DNA of 64,000 nucleotides from contig NZ_PJMQ01000001.1 of the NCBI RefSeq assembly GCF_002846335.1, positions 5,456,001 to 5,520,000 of the forward strand, read 5' to 3'. Position 1 is the first letter of the stretch. Each line of letters starts with the position of its first letter. The DNA is from Janthinobacterium sp. 61 (GTDB lineage Bacteria > Pseudomonadota > Gammaproteobacteria > Burkholderiales > Burkholderiaceae_D). Positions 35,719 to 46,020 of this stretch are shown piece after piece. The notes below the pieces were generated by a model. The model worked only from the letters and a program-made list of their open reading frames with translations, was not told where the DNA came from and searched no databases. The position numbers and the translations under genes are program-made.

Positions 35719-36807
35719 ATGACAATAGACAACCATTCCAGTCGTCCCGCCCACCTGGCCGGCCTTGATTTGCTGGCCTCGGCAGTGATCCTGCTCGATG
35801 GCGACGGGCGCATCAGCTATGCCAACGCGGCGGCGGAAAACCTGCTGGAAAGCTCGTTGAAAGCCCTGTCGCGGCAAAAGCTCACGGCGCTGTTCTTGAA
35901 TCCCGACGAACTGGCCGGCATCTGTGCGCAGGCGCTCGAACATCAGTTTTCCGACTTGCGCCAGGACCTGAGCCTGGAGCGCCTGGGGCGCGAGCCGCTG
36001 CGCGTGCACAGCATCGTCAGCGCCCTCGACGCGTCGCGCGACGGCGTGCTGATCGAGCTGCGCGAAAACGTGCAGCAGTTAAAACTCGACCGCGAAGAAC
36101 GCATCCTCGACCAGAGCCAGGTCAACAAGGAGCTGATCCGCAACCTGGCGCATGAAATCAAGAATCCGCTGGGCGGCATCCGCGGCGCGGCCCAGCTGCT
36201 GGAGCTGGAATTGCCGGCCCTGCATCTGAGCGAGTTGCGCGAATACACGCAAGTCATCATCAAGGAAGCGGACCGCCTGCAAACCCTGGTCGACCGCTTG
36301 CTGGCGCCGCACCGCCGCCCGCACATCGTGGGCGACGTGAATATCCACGAAGTGTGCGAGCGCGTGCGCAGCCTGATCCTGGCCGAATTTCCCAGTGGTC
36401 TCACCATTTCGCGCGATTACGACGCCTCGATCCCCGAGTTTCGCGGCGACAAGGAGCAATTGATACAAACCGTGCTCAACATCGCGCACAACGCGGCGCA
36501 AGCCCTGGCCGAGCGCATCGAGGCGGGCGATGCGGAGCTGATTTTCAAGACGCGCGTGGCCCGCCAGGTGACCCTGGCCAAGGTCCGCTACAACCTGGCA
36601 TTAGACTTGCATATCATTGACAATGGACCGGGCATCGCACCCCAGATCCGCGACCGGATTTTCTACCCGCTGGTGTCGGGCAGGGAAGGCGGCAGTGGGC
36701 TGGGACTGACCTTGGCGCAAACCTTCGTGCAACAGCACCTGGGCGTGATCGAGTGCGAAAGCCGGCCTGGATACACCGATTTCAGGATCGTTCTACCCTT
36801 GCCATAA
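35719..36807 (+). CDS. glnL: Nitrogen regulation sensor kinase NtrB
   Basis: A 362-residue soluble histidine kinase. An N-terminal PAS domain (about 14-120) is followed by the H box RNLAHEIKNPLGG (His145) and the ATP-binding HATPase_c domain (N box NIAHNAAQAL; DNGPGIAPQIRDRIF; GSGLGLTLAQ). It phosphorylates NtrC and is controlled by PII. It starts 8 nt after the DUF4124 gene; ntrC follows after 48 nt. Confidence 0.96.
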   Translation: MTIDNHSSRPAHLAGLDLLASAVILLDGDGRISYANAAAENLLESSLKALSRQKLTALFLNPDELAGICAQALEHQFSDLRQDLSLERLGREPLRVHSIVSALDASRDGVLIELRENVQQLKLDREERILDQSQVNKELIRNLAHEIKNPLGGIRGAAQLLELELPALHLSELREYTQVIIKEADRLQTLVDRLLAPHRRPHIVGDVNIHEVCERVRSLILAEFPSGLTISRDYDASIPEFRGDKEQLIQTVLNIAHNAAQALAERIEAGDAELIFKTRVARQVTLAKVRYNLALDLHIIDNGPGIAPQIRDRIFYPLVSGREGGSGLGLTLAQTFVQQHLGVIECESRPGYTDFRIVLPLP

Positions 36808-36855
36808 GCGAGGGGGTATCCCACCCATGAAATCCATTGCGGGACGCACACACTA

Positions 36856-38346
36856 ATGAAGCCAATCTGGATAGTTGACGACGACGAATCAATCCGCTGG
36901 GTGCTGGAAAAAGCCCTGGCGCGGGAAAATCTCGTCACCAAGAGTTTTGCCAATGCGCGCGACGCCATCGCGGCACTGGAATTTGACACGCCGCAAGTGC
37001 TCGTGTCCGATATCCGCATGCCGGGCGCGTCCGGCCTGGAATTGTTGCAGACGGTCAAGTCGCGCTTTCCTGGCTTGCCGGTGATCATTATTACCGCCTT
37101 TTCCGACCTTGATTCGGCCGTCGCGTCCTTCCAGGGCGGCGCCTTCGAATACCTGGCCAAGCCGTTTGACATCGACAAGGCTGTCGAGCTGATCCGCCGC
37201 GCGCTGGAAGAAAGCCTGCGCGAGACCAGCGTCGAATCGGGCCCCTCGGAAACGCCGGAAATCCTCGGCCAGGCACCAGCCATGCAGGAAGTCTTCCGCG
37301 CCATCGGCCGCCTGTCGCAATCGAATGTGACGGTGCTCATCACGGGCGAATCCGGTTCCGGCAAGGAACTCGTGGCGCGCGCGCTGCACAAGCACAGTCC
37401 GCGTGCGGCGCAGCCCTTCATCGCCCTGAACACGGCGGCGATCCCCAAGGATTTGCTGGAATCCGAATTGTTCGGTCATGAGCGCGGGGCGTTTACGGGC
37501 GCCCAGACGACGCGCCGGGGCCGCTTCGAGCAGGCCGAGAACGGCACCCTGTTCCTCGATGAAATCGGCGACATGCCGTTCGACCTGCAGACGCGCTTGC
37601 TGCGCGTGCTGTCCGACGGGCATTTCTATCGCGTAGGCGGCCACCAGCCCATGAAGGCGAACGTGCGCGTCATTACAGCCACGCACCAGAACCTTGAGCA
37701 GCGCGTGCGCGACGGCCTGTTCCGTGAAGACCTGTATCACCGCCTGAATGTGATCCGGCTGCGCTTGCCCAGTTTGAGGGAGCGGCGCGAGGATATCCCC
37801 ATCCTGGTGCGCCACTTCCTGGTGCAAAGCGCGCGCCAGCTGGGCGTGGAAGCCAAGCGCATGAGCGAACCGACGATGCAGTTTCTCAGCAGCCTCGATT
37901 TGCCCGGCAATGTGCGCCAGCTGGAAAACCTGTGCAACTGGATCACAGTGATGGCACCGGGGCAGACGGTGGAAATCAAGGACTTGCCGTTGGAACTGAC
38001 GCAAGGGCAGGGCGATGGCGCCGCGCCGCTGGCGTCCGCTGACGTGGCGCCAGCGAATGCTGCTCATGCGCATGGTGGCCAAGTCTTCGAAGCGGCCGCG
38101 CCCGCCAATGGCGCGCCGCCGGGCTGGATCGGCTTGCTGGAATTGCAGGCGGCCGGCATGCTGGGCGCGGGGCAGCAGGAAGTCATGGCTGTGCTGGGGC
38201 GGCAATTCGAGTCGGCCCTGATCAAGACGGCGCTCAAGCATACCCACGGGCGCAAGAACGACGCCGCCGTACGCCTGGGCATAGGCCGCAACACCATCAC
38301 CCGCAAGATCTCGGAACTGGGCATAGACGGCGCCAAGGACGATTGA
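36856..38346 (+). CDS. glnG: Nitrogen regulation response regulator NtrC
   Basis: A 496-residue sigma-54 activator: receiver domain with phospho-acceptor Asp52 (SDIRMPG), AAA+ domain with Walker A GESGSGKE (164-171) and the sigma-54-contacting GAFTGA (211-216), and a C-terminal Fis-type helix-turn-helix ([18 protein letters not shown]). A linker rich in Ala/Pro of about 70 residues separates AAA+ and HTH, somewhat longer than in E. coli NtrC (469 residues). It probably binds the two sites upstream of glnA. Confidence 0.97.
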   Translation: MKPIWIVDDDESIRWVLEKALARENLVTKSFANARDAIAALEFDTPQVLVSDIRMPGASGLELLQTVKSRFPGLPVIIITAFSDLDSAVASFQGGAFEYLAKPFDIDKAVELIRRALEESLRETSVESGPSETPEILGQAPAMQEVFRAIGRLSQSNVTVLITGESGSGKELVARALHKHSPRAAQPFIALNTAAIPKDLLESELFGHERGAFTGAQTTRRGRFEQAENGTLFLDEIGDMPFDLQTRLLRVLSDGHFYRVGGHQPMKANVRVITATHQNLEQRVRDGLFREDLYHRLNVIRLRLPSLRERREDIPILVRHFLVQSARQLGVEAKRMSEPTMQFLSSLDLPGNVRQLENLCNWITVMAPGQTVEIKDLPLELTQGQGDGAAPLASADVAPANAAHAHGGQVFEAAAPANGAPPGWIGLLELQAAGMLGAGQQEVMAVLGRQFESALIKTALKHTHGRKNDAAVRLGIGRNTITRKISELGIDGAKDD

Positions 38347-38352
38347 TGCATG

Positions 38353-38383
38353 GCCGGACGGGGACTCCCCCGTCCGCTTTTCC
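38353..38383 (+). terminator. Terminator after ntrC
   Basis: GGACGGGG-ACTC-CCCCGTCC followed by GCTTTTCC, just after the ntrC stop. Confidence 0.7.
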
Positions 38384-38491
38384 CCTCGGCGTCCCTTGCA
38401 CGCCACAACACCCACAACAAAGGCGGGCGATAAGGTAAGCTGGCGCCTGCCGGACTGTTTCGTCTGGTCTTAACTTTCATTGTGGAACTGT

Positions 38492-39457
38492 ATGCTGATT
38501 AACTGCGTGGCCTACCAGGATGGCAAAAAACTGGCCGACTTGCCGATTGACGATATCAGCGATTACGTCGAGCGCCCCGACTGTTTCGTCTGGGTGGCCT
38601 TGCTCGATGCCACGCCGGCCGAGCTGAAACAGATGCAGCACGAGTTTTGCCTGCATGAACTGGCCGTCGAGGATGCGCAGCGGGGCCATCAGCGTCCGAA
38701 GATCGAGGAATATGGCGACTCCCTGTTTGCCGTGGTAAAAACCGTGGAAATGGTCGAGAACGAACTGGTCATGGGCGAAGTCGACATTTTCGTTGGCGCC
38801 AATTATGTGCTCTCGTCGCGCAGCAACAGCTCGCAAGGTTTCCTCGGCGTGCGCGCGCGTGCCGAGCGCGAACCGCACCTGTTGCGCCAGGGCTCGGCCT
38901 TCGTGCTGTACGCGCTGATGGACGCCGTCGTCGACCGCTACTTTCCCGTGCTCGATGCACTCGAATCGGAGCTGGAGCTGATCGAGGACCGCATCTTCGA
39001 CCGCGGCACCGAGCGCGACAATATCGAACGGCTGTACCAGTTGAAACGCAAGGTCATGGTTTTGCGCCACGTGGTGGCGCCCCTGATGGAGGCGGTGGGC
39101 AAGCTGCACGGCGGGCGCGTGCCGCCGCTGTGCCACGATACCCAGGAGTATTTCCGCGACGTGCACGACCACCTGGCGCGCATCAACGGCACGCTCGATA
39201 CCATCCGCGACACCATCAGCACGGCGATCCAGGTGAATTTGTCGATGGTGGCCATCGATGAAAGCGAAGTGAACAAACAGTTGGCGGCCTGGGCGGCTAT
39301 CTTCGCCGTGTTCACGGCGTTTGCCGGCGTGTGGGGCATGAACTTCAAGTTCATGCCCGAGCTGGATTGGCAATACGGCTATCCCGTGGCCGTGGGCCTG
39401 ATGAGCTGTGTCTGCGGTTATATGTATTACTTGTTCAAGCGTTCCGGCTGGCTATAA
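38492..39457 (+). CDS. corA: CorA-type magnesium/cobalt transporter
   Basis: A 321-residue protein with a large N-terminal cytoplasmic funnel domain and two C-terminal helices; the selectivity signature GMN is present in WGMNFKFMPELDWQYGYP at the end of the first helix. The second helix (VAVGLMSCVCGYMYYLF) and basic tail complete the family topology. It forms a pentameric Mg2+ channel. ATG 38492 is preferred to an in-frame GTG at 38480. It is monocistronic. Confidence 0.93.
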   Translation: MLINCVAYQDGKKLADLPIDDISDYVERPDCFVWVALLDATPAELKQMQHEFCLHELAVEDAQRGHQRPKIEEYGDSLFAVVKTVEMVENELVMGEVDIFVGANYVLSSRSNSSQGFLGVRARAEREPHLLRQGSAFVLYALMDAVVDRYFPVLDALESELELIEDRIFDRGTERDNIERLYQLKRKVMVLRHVVAPLMEAVGKLHGGRVPPLCHDTQEYFRDVHDHLARINGTLDTIRDTISTAIQVNLSMVAIDESEVNKQLAAWAAIFAVFTAFAGVWGMNFKFMPELDWQYGYPVAVGLMSCVCGYMYYLFKRSGWL

Positions 39458-39591
39458 AAAATTCCTGTGTATCTGTATTATTAAACAATAGTCAGGGGTA
39501 CAATCGCGGCAGGTCCGCTCGGGCGGGCCATGGCTGAGGGTTGCCACGCCGGCAGGTTTGCTGGTGCTTCCAGTGTTGCGCAGGAGCATAC

Positions 39592-40965
39592 ATGAGTATT
39601 CCCTTGTTTGATGTGAATTCGCAAGAACCCCTGTTCGATCCCGAGCAGCGGCGCACCTTGGCGGAAGCGGCCCTGCGCTCGATCACAGCCTCGACGGCGC
39701 ACGCCCGTGGCGACGACTTCCTGCGCATCCTCGTCAAGGACCTGGCCGAAGCGCTCGACGTGCACTATGTGATCGCCGGGCGTCTGGTGCGCATGGACGA
39801 TGGCAGCGAAGGCATCCGCACCCTGGCCCTGTGGGGCGGCGACGGCTACCAGCCGAACATCGAATACAGCCTGCAGCACACGCCTTGCCAGGACGTGACC
39901 TGCCAGAGCATGTGTTTTCATGGCAGCGATATCCAGCGTCGCTTTCCATACGATAGTCTCCTGGTCGACATGCATGCGGAAAGCTATGTCGGCATGCCGC
40001 TGATCGATACCGAAGGCAAGACCCTGGGCATCCTGTCGGCCATCGACACGCGTCCCATCGATGAAAACAAGCGCTTGCTGGCCTTGCTGCTGCTGTCGAT
40101 CTTCTCGGCCCGCAGCGCGGCCGAGCTGCAGCACCAGGAGCGCACCCAGCAGCTGGAAGAAATCGTGCGCGTGCGCACCGAATCGTTGCTGGCGGCGCAG
40201 GCCAACCTGATCGAGCAGGAACAGATGGCGGCCCTCGGCTCGCTGGTGGCCGGCGTGTCGCATGAAGTCAACACGCCCATCGGCGTGGCGCTGACGGCGG
40301 CGTCGAGCATGGGCAGTTACGCCGACCAGCTGGTGCAGCTGCTGGGCGGTGCCAAGGTCAGCCGGGCCGAATTGATCGACATTGCCGAAGCCTTGAAAGG
40401 CGCAGCCGCCTTGATCGAGCGCAACCTGGCGCGCGCCGCCGACCTGATCGGCAATTTCAAGCAGCTGGCCGTGGACCAGGTCAGTGAGTACGTGGCCGAC
40501 CTGGCGCTGCACGACTATGTGCATGGCCTGGTGTCGGCGCACAGCCCGGAACTGCGCAAGGCGGCGCTGGGCGTGGAACTCGATATCGCGCCCGATTGCC
40601 AGGTGCGCCTGGCGGCTGGAAAACTGTCGCAAATCCTCTCTAACCTGCTGATGAACAGCGCCCGTCACGGCTATCCGCAGGGCGGACCAGGACGCATCAC
40701 GATACGCGCGCGCATCGAGGCGGCCGCGGATGACGCGGCCGCGCGATGGCTGCTGCTGGAGTTTTCCGACGATGGCGTGGGCCTGGCGCCGGCCGTGCGC
40801 GAACATATGTTTGAACCGTTTTTCACCACCAAGCGGGGCCAGGGCGGCTCCGGCCTGGGCATGCACATCGTCTACACCATCGTACAGCAACTGGGCGGCC
40901 AGGTCAGCGCCATCGATCGCACGCCCGGCTGCCACATACAGATCAGGCTACCGCTGGCCAGCTGA
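39592..40965 (+). CDS. Orphan GAF-domain sensor histidine kinase
   Basis: A 457-residue soluble kinase. An N-terminal GAF-like domain (about 20-190; HTPCQDVTCQSMCFHG contains three closely spaced Cys), a coiled coil (AELQHQERTQQLEEIVRVRTE), the H box VAGVSHEVNTPIGVAL and HATPase_c (NLLMNSARHGYPQ; DDGVGLAPAVREHMFEPFFTTKRGQGGSGLGMHI). AGGAG precedes ATG 39592. No response regulator is adjacent. The Cys cluster in the GAF domain could sense redox, metal or NO, but this is speculative. Confidence 0.88.
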   Translation: MSIPLFDVNSQEPLFDPEQRRTLAEAALRSITASTAHARGDDFLRILVKDLAEALDVHYVIAGRLVRMDDGSEGIRTLALWGGDGYQPNIEYSLQHTPCQDVTCQSMCFHGSDIQRRFPYDSLLVDMHAESYVGMPLIDTEGKTLGILSAIDTRPIDENKRLLALLLLSIFSARSAAELQHQERTQQLEEIVRVRTESLLAAQANLIEQEQMAALGSLVAGVSHEVNTPIGVALTAASSMGSYADQLVQLLGGAKVSRAELIDIAEALKGAAALIERNLARAADLIGNFKQLAVDQVSEYVADLALHDYVHGLVSAHSPELRKAALGVELDIAPDCQVRLAAGKLSQILSNLLMNSARHGYPQGGPGRITIRARIEAAADDAAARWLLLEFSDDGVGLAPAVREHMFEPFFTTKRGQGGSGLGMHIVYTIVQQLGGQVSAIDRTPGCHIQIRLPLAS

Positions 40966-41346
40966 CCCAGGCGTGCTTCGTCAGGCCACAATTGTTTCCC
41001 TCTTAAACTATTTATCAAAATTGCATTGTTCGTCAAATATGCGCAGGCATATTTGTGAAAACGGGCGCGAGTGTTGTTTCTATGCATGAACTGGGAATTC
41101 AATTATTGACACTGAATTTACGTCATGTTTTGATGAAATGTATCAGCCTGTAACAAAGTATTAGTAGATTTGTAGCAGAGTTGGCAAGGTGCCGCAAGAC
41201 ACTCCCCAGCTGGTTCGGCGCATCTCGGTGGGGGTGTGGTTTTGAAGGCTGAGCTACACGAAGACTGATAGTTGGATTCGCAATGTATTAACCCTCATCT
41301 ACACGATGACGGTTTTCTAAAATTTGCCTTATTCAAGGATATAACA
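40966..41346. other. Intergenic region upstream of receptor 2
   Basis: About 380 nt, AT-rich in its first half. No gene or RNA is recognisable. It carries the promoter region for receptor 2; AAGGA (41335-41339) is its Shine-Dalgarno. Confidence 0.45.
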
Positions 41347-44199
41347 ATGCTTAAAGAAACCGTATTATCTCGCTCTGTGCGCCTGATGTTTTCAGGGATT
41401 GCCATTGGCGTGCTGGCTCAGCCAGTACTCGCACAAGAGACCGCACCTGCCTCTCCTACTGTACAACGGGTGGAGATCACCGGTTCGAATATTCGTCGCG
41501 CGCAAGCTGAAGGTGTTTCTCCAGTTCAAACCCTGAGCCGGGCAGATATCGAAAAATCGGGTAAATCGACGGTGGCGGAATTGCTTCAGACGCTGGCGGT
41601 CGACAACCAAGGGTCGGTTCCTACCAGCTTCGGCAATGGCTTTGCCGCCGGCGCATCGGGTATTTCCCTGCGCGGCCTGGGCACCGCTTCCACGCTGGTT
41701 CTGCTCAATGGCCGCCGCATCGCGCCTTACGGCCTGGCGGACGACGGCCAAAAGGTTTTTTCTGACCTGAATATCATTCCCGCCGATGCGGTAGAGCGCG
41801 TCGAGATTCTGAAGGATGGGGCTTCGGCAATTTACGGTTCCGACGCCATCGCTGGCGTGGTGAATATCATTCTGCGCAGTGATTTTCAGGGAACCACCCT
41901 GAAGGTCAGCTATGGACAGACGGGTTACAGCGATGGTGGCGATGTGCGCCTCGCCGTGACGCATGGCTTTGGCGATATCGTCGCTGACAAATACAACGTG
42001 GTCATGAGTGCCGAATATGGCAAGAAAAATGCCGTCTGGAACCGTGACCGCTCCGACCGAGGCTATATTGGCGCTTCGGACTTACGCAATTACGGTTTTG
42101 ATGCACAACAGGCGCTCGGCGGTACGGGTGCCATTACGGGCAACAACGCTGCAGGCAGTGCGATCAACGGCAACGTGCGTAATCCGACGACGCTTGATTA
42201 CTACAACCGCGGCAACCCGAACGGCGTCGGTTTCACGCGGACCTTTCCAGGCGCGGCCTGCTCCAACTTCACCAACCATCCGCAAGGCGACCCAGGCGGT
42301 GGTTGCCTGATTGACGCTCCGCAACTGTACAGCCAGATGCAGCCTAGCCAGGAAACGGGCAATGTCTTCCTGCGCGGCACTTTCCAGCTCAGTCAGGACG
42401 TCCAGGCTTATGCCGAAGCGAACTATTTCACCAGTCAATCCTCTTCGTCAACGACGCCGACCGGTATCAGCGGCAGCGTTGGCTACCCGGGCGGTCCGGT
42501 CAGCAATGCGGCCGTGGCCTTGGGCGCCAATCATCCTGACAATCCGTATTTTGGGACAGCCGCGCGCTTCCGCTACCTGGCGGCCGATCTCGGTCCTCGC
42601 GTCAGCAATATCGATTCGACGTTCACCCGCTTCGTCACTGGCCTGAAAGGCAGCGCCGCAGGATGGGATTTCGATACGGCCTTGCTGTATTCGCAGAACA
42701 AGGTGTCCAACGACCGCTCCGGCTATCTGCAGCGCGACGTGATGTTTGCACTGCTTAACCCGACAGCCGCGAATGTGGCCGCCGCGAGGAGCAATCCGGC
42801 ATATGCAGCATTGCCAGCAGGCAGCTACTGGCGCATCGGCGAAAATGCAGGCTTGAATTCGGCTGCCTTGTACGCTGCGCTGGCACCGAAGATCTCCAAC
42901 GATGCGACGACCAAAATGGCGCAGATCGACTTCAAGGCGTCGCGCGAGCTGATGGCCTTGCCAGGCGGCGCTCTCGGTATCGCCGTCGGTGCGGAATATC
43001 GTCACGAATCGACCGAACTGGCACCAACGGCGGGCACGGACAAGGGCAATATTGTCGGCCTGGGGTATTCGGCATACGAAGGCAGCCGCAGTGTTACGGC
43101 CGCTTATACGGAGCTGGTGGCGCCGGTATGGAAAGGCGTCGAGCTGTCGGGCGCCATCCGCGCCGACCATTTTTCCGATGTCGGCAATGCTTACACGCCG
43201 AAGGTCGGCTTGAAATGGAATCCGGTCAAGGAATTTGCCGTACGCGCTTCGTTCGCCAAGGGCTTCCGTGCACCTAGCGCGGCGGAAAACGGCAAGGGTG
43301 GCCTGGCTGCCTTCTCGTCGGCCAGCGATCCGCTGCGCTGCGCCTTGGGTGTGACCAGCGCCTGCTCGGCCGGTTCTATTGCCATCATTACCTCGCCGAA
43401 CCCTGCTTTGTCTCCGGAAAAATCGAAGAGCTCGAATATCGGTTTCGTGTGGGATCCATTGCCTAAGACAAATCTGACGGTGGACTTCTGGCAGATCAAG
43501 CGTACCAACGAGATCAACCAGGAGCAGACGGACGCGGCGATTGCCGCCGGCCATGTGGCGCGCGATCCTTCGACCGCGCAGGCCGGTATTGCTGGCGACC
43601 CGGGTGCCATCACGGCAGTGCTGGCGAACTATGTGAACTCGGCCCAGACCAAGGTACGCGGCGTCGACCTGGACTTCCGTCAAGGCTTCGACCTGGGTGC
43701 AGGTTATGGCAAGCTGACTTTCGATGCGAAGTGGACGCACCTCTTCACGTTCACCCGCACGGAAAAGGACGGCTCCTCGCGTGACTTTGCTGGTACACAC
43801 GGCAATTGCGACGTGAGTAACTGCATGGGAACGCCGGATAACCGTGTCAACCTGGGCCTGACCTGGGAGCTCAACAAGTTGCGTGTCTCGGCTGCGGCCA
43901 ACTACCGCGGTGCTTTGAAAAACACCAACTTCAAGAACGATCCGGATGGTTGCGCCTTCCACTACGCCAACGGCGACGATGCGCCGGCAGGTTGCGAGCT
44001 CGCTTCGTTCACCAGCATTGACCTGAATGCCCGCTACAAGATCAACGAGAAGATGGAGTTGTTCGGTACGGTGCAGAACTTGTTCGACAAACGTGCTCCG
44101 CTCGATCCGCTGACCTATGGTGCGGTTTCCTACAATCCGCTGGATTTTGCTGGCGCCGTAGGCCGCTACTTCTCGGGAGGCTTGAAGTACACCTTCTAA
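41347..44199 (+). CDS. TonB-dependent outer-membrane receptor (receptor 2)
   Basis: A 950-residue protein. A signal peptide ends at PVLA; the N-terminal plug carries RVEITGSNIRR, LVLLNGRRIAPYG and VEILKDGASAIYGSDAIAGVVNIIL, followed by a barrel ending YFSGGLKYTF. It belongs to the large receptor type seen in Massilia/Janthinobacterium relatives, often linked to uptake of saccharides, peptides or nucleosides rather than iron. ATG 41347 follows AAGGA by 7 nt; an earlier in-frame start at 41272 is poorer. Cys pairs in loops may form disulfides. Confidence 0.94.
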   Translation: MLKETVLSRSVRLMFSGIAIGVLAQPVLAQETAPASPTVQRVEITGSNIRRAQAEGVSPVQTLSRADIEKSGKSTVAELLQTLAVDNQGSVPTSFGNGFAAGASGISLRGLGTASTLVLLNGRRIAPYGLADDGQKVFSDLNIIPADAVERVEILKDGASAIYGSDAIAGVVNIILRSDFQGTTLKVSYGQTGYSDGGDVRLAVTHGFGDIVADKYNVVMSAEYGKKNAVWNRDRSDRGYIGASDLRNYGFDAQQALGGTGAITGNNAAGSAINGNVRNPTTLDYYNRGNPNGVGFTRTFPGAACSNFTNHPQGDPGGGCLIDAPQLYSQMQPSQETGNVFLRGTFQLSQDVQAYAEANYFTSQSSSSTTPTGISGSVGYPGGPVSNAAVALGANHPDNPYFGTAARFRYLAADLGPRVSNIDSTFTRFVTGLKGSAAGWDFDTALLYSQNKVSNDRSGYLQRDVMFALLNPTAANVAAARSNPAYAALPAGSYWRIGENAGLNSAALYAALAPKISNDATTKMAQIDFKASRELMALPGGALGIAVGAEYRHESTELAPTAGTDKGNIVGLGYSAYEGSRSVTAAYTELVAPVWKGVELSGAIRADHFSDVGNAYTPKVGLKWNPVKEFAVRASFAKGFRAPSAAENGKGGLAAFSSASDPLRCALGVTSACSAGSIAIITSPNPALSPEKSKSSNIGFVWDPLPKTNLTVDFWQIKRTNEINQEQTDAAIAAGHVARDPSTAQAGIAGDPGAITAVLANYVNSAQTKVRGVDLDFRQGFDLGAGYGKLTFDAKWTHLFTFTRTEKDGSSRDFAGTHGNCDVSNCMGTPDNRVNLGLTWELNKLRVSAAANYRGALKNTNFKNDPDGCAFHYANGDDAPAGCELASFTSIDLNARYKINEKMELFGTVQNLFDKRAPLDPLTYGAVSYNPLDFAGAVGRYFSGGLKYTF

Positions 44200-44205
44200 G
44201 CGCAT

Positions 44206-44278
44206 GATGGCGCCCCTTGGGGCGCCATCGACTACGCTGGATAACCGGCCGGGCCCGTCACGGGGCCCGGCTTTTTTT
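44206..44278 (+). terminator. Tandem hairpin terminator after receptor 2
   Basis: GATGGCGCCCC-TT-GGGGCGCCATC (44206-44229) is followed by GCCGGGCCC/GGGCCCGGC (44248-44271) and a T7 run. The second stem is the terminator proper. The left stem starts 6 nt after the stop codon. Confidence 0.8.
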
Positions 44279-44316
44279 ATGGCTGGCCGCCACGAGGGCG
44301 GCGGGTACGCGCCTGT

Positions 44317-45948
44317 CTAGTCGCGCGCCGCCATCGACAGCGCCACCGCTTCGGCCACCTTGATGCCGTCAACGGCCGCCGACAGGATGCCGCCCGCATA
44401 GCCGGCGCCTTCGCCGGCGGGGAACAGGCCCCGTGTGTTCAGGCTTTGCAGGTTGTCGTCGCGGCGCTTGATGCGGATCGGTGAAGAGGTGCGCGTTTCC
44501 ACGCCCGTCAGCACGGCGTCGGCCTTGTAATAGCCCTTGATCTGCTTGTTGAATGCAGGAAACGCTTCGCGCAGGGCCGTGATGGCGTATTCGGGCAGCG
44601 ACGGCGCCAGGTCCGTCAGGTGCACGGCCGGCTTGTACGAGGGCACCACGCTGCCAAATTCCGTCGAGGCGCGACCGGCGACGAAGTCGCCCACCAGCTG
44701 GCCAGGGGCATCGTAGTTGCTGCCGCCCAGGGCAAACGCGCGCTCTTCCAGGTCGCGCTGCAGGGCGATGCCGGCCAGCGGGTCGCCCGGATAGTCAGCT
44801 GGCGTGATGCCGACGACGATGGCGCTGTTGGCGTTGCGCTCGTTGCGCGAGTACTGGCTCATGCCGTTCGTCACCAGGCGGCCCGGTTCGGAGGCGGCGG
44901 CCACCACCGTGCCGCCCGGGCACATGCAGAAGCTGTAGACGGAGCGGCCATTGCTGGCGTGGTGCACCAGCTTGTAGTCAGCCGCACCCAGGATAGGGTG
45001 GCCGGCGCTGGGGCCGAAGCGGCAGCTGTCGATCAATGATTGCGGGTGTTCCACGCGGAAGCCGATCGAAAACGGTTTCGCTTCGATGTACACGCCGCGG
45101 CGGTGCAGCATTTCGAAAGTGTCGCGCGCGCTGTGGCCGATGGCCAGCACCACGTGGTTGCTGGCGATGGTCTCGCCATTGTCCAGCACCACGCCGCGCA
45201 CCTGGCCGCCGTCGGCACCTGGCACGATGTCGAGATCGACCACTTTGCTGCTGAAACGGTATTCGCCGCCCAGCTGCTCGATATTGGCGCGCATTTCTTC
45301 CACCATCTTGACCAGGCGGAAAGTGCCGATGTGCGGCTTGCTCACATACATGATTTCCTCGGGCGCACCGGCCTTGACGAATTCCGTCAATACCTTGCGG
45401 CCGTAGTGCTTGGGGTCCTTGATCTGGCTGTACAGCTTGCCGTCCGAAAAGGTGCCGGCGCCGCCTTCGCCGAACTGCACATTCGATTCCGGGTTCAGTT
45501 CGCGCTTGCGCCAGAAGCCGAAGGTGTCGACCGTGCGTTCGCGCACTTGCTTGCCCCGTTCCAGGATGAGGGGGCGCAAACCCATCTGTGCCAGGATCAG
45601 CGCCACGAACAGGCCGCAAGGGCCCGTGCCGATGACGATGGGACGCGGTTCATTGGTGTGGCCGGCCAGCTGTTCGCCGCCGGCGACGAATTTGTAGTCG
45701 GTGTCGGGTGCTGGCATCAGGTGCACATCGTGCTGAAGGCGCGCCAGCACGGCCGCTTCATTCTTGACGTCAACATGCAGCGAGTAAATCAACACCACGG
45801 CGCTGCGCTTGCGCGCGTCGTAGCTGCGCTTGAAGACGGTAAAGCCGAGCAAATCGGCGGCGGCGATGCCCAGACGCGCCAGGATGGCGGCAGGCAGGGC
45901 TGCTTCGTCGTGTTCGAGGGGGAGTTTTACTTCGTTGAGTCGCAACAT
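44317..45948 (-). CDS. FAD-dependent dehydrogenase (COG2509-like)
   Basis: A 543-residue flavoprotein. An N-terminal domain of about 100 residues precedes the dinucleotide-binding fold (PIVIGTGPCGLFVALILAQMG with GxGxxG-type loop) and LILERGKQVRERTVDTFGFW. FAD-binding motifs recur near the C-terminus (GLFPAGEGAGYAGGILSAAVDG). Proteins of this type are widely conserved but their substrate is uncertain. ATG 45948 (MLRLNEVKLP) is chosen; the frame continues to 46020 without similarity. Confidence 0.88.
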   Translation of the reverse strand: MLRLNEVKLPLEHDEAALPAAILARLGIAAADLLGFTVFKRSYDARKRSAVVLIYSLHVDVKNEAAVLARLQHDVHLMPAPDTDYKFVAGGEQLAGHTNEPRPIVIGTGPCGLFVALILAQMGLRPLILERGKQVRERTVDTFGFWRKRELNPESNVQFGEGGAGTFSDGKLYSQIKDPKHYGRKVLTEFVKAGAPEEIMYVSKPHIGTFRLVKMVEEMRANIEQLGGEYRFSSKVVDLDIVPGADGGQVRGVVLDNGETIASNHVVLAIGHSARDTFEMLHRRGVYIEAKPFSIGFRVEHPQSLIDSCRFGPSAGHPILGAADYKLVHHASNGRSVYSFCMCPGGTVVAAASEPGRLVTNGMSQYSRNERNANSAIVVGITPADYPGDPLAGIALQRDLEERAFALGGSNYDAPGQLVGDFVAGRASTEFGSVVPSYKPAVHLTDLAPSLPEYAITALREAFPAFNKQIKGYYKADAVLTGVETRTSSPIRIKRRDDNLQSLNTRGLFPAGEGAGYAGGILSAAVDGIKVAEAVALSMAARD

Positions 45949-46020
45949 GATGTGTAGTCTTAAAAATTGCTGGGCTCCGTATCTAGCGGAGAGTCTGTGA
46001 GACGGCGCGTGCGCTGCCAT

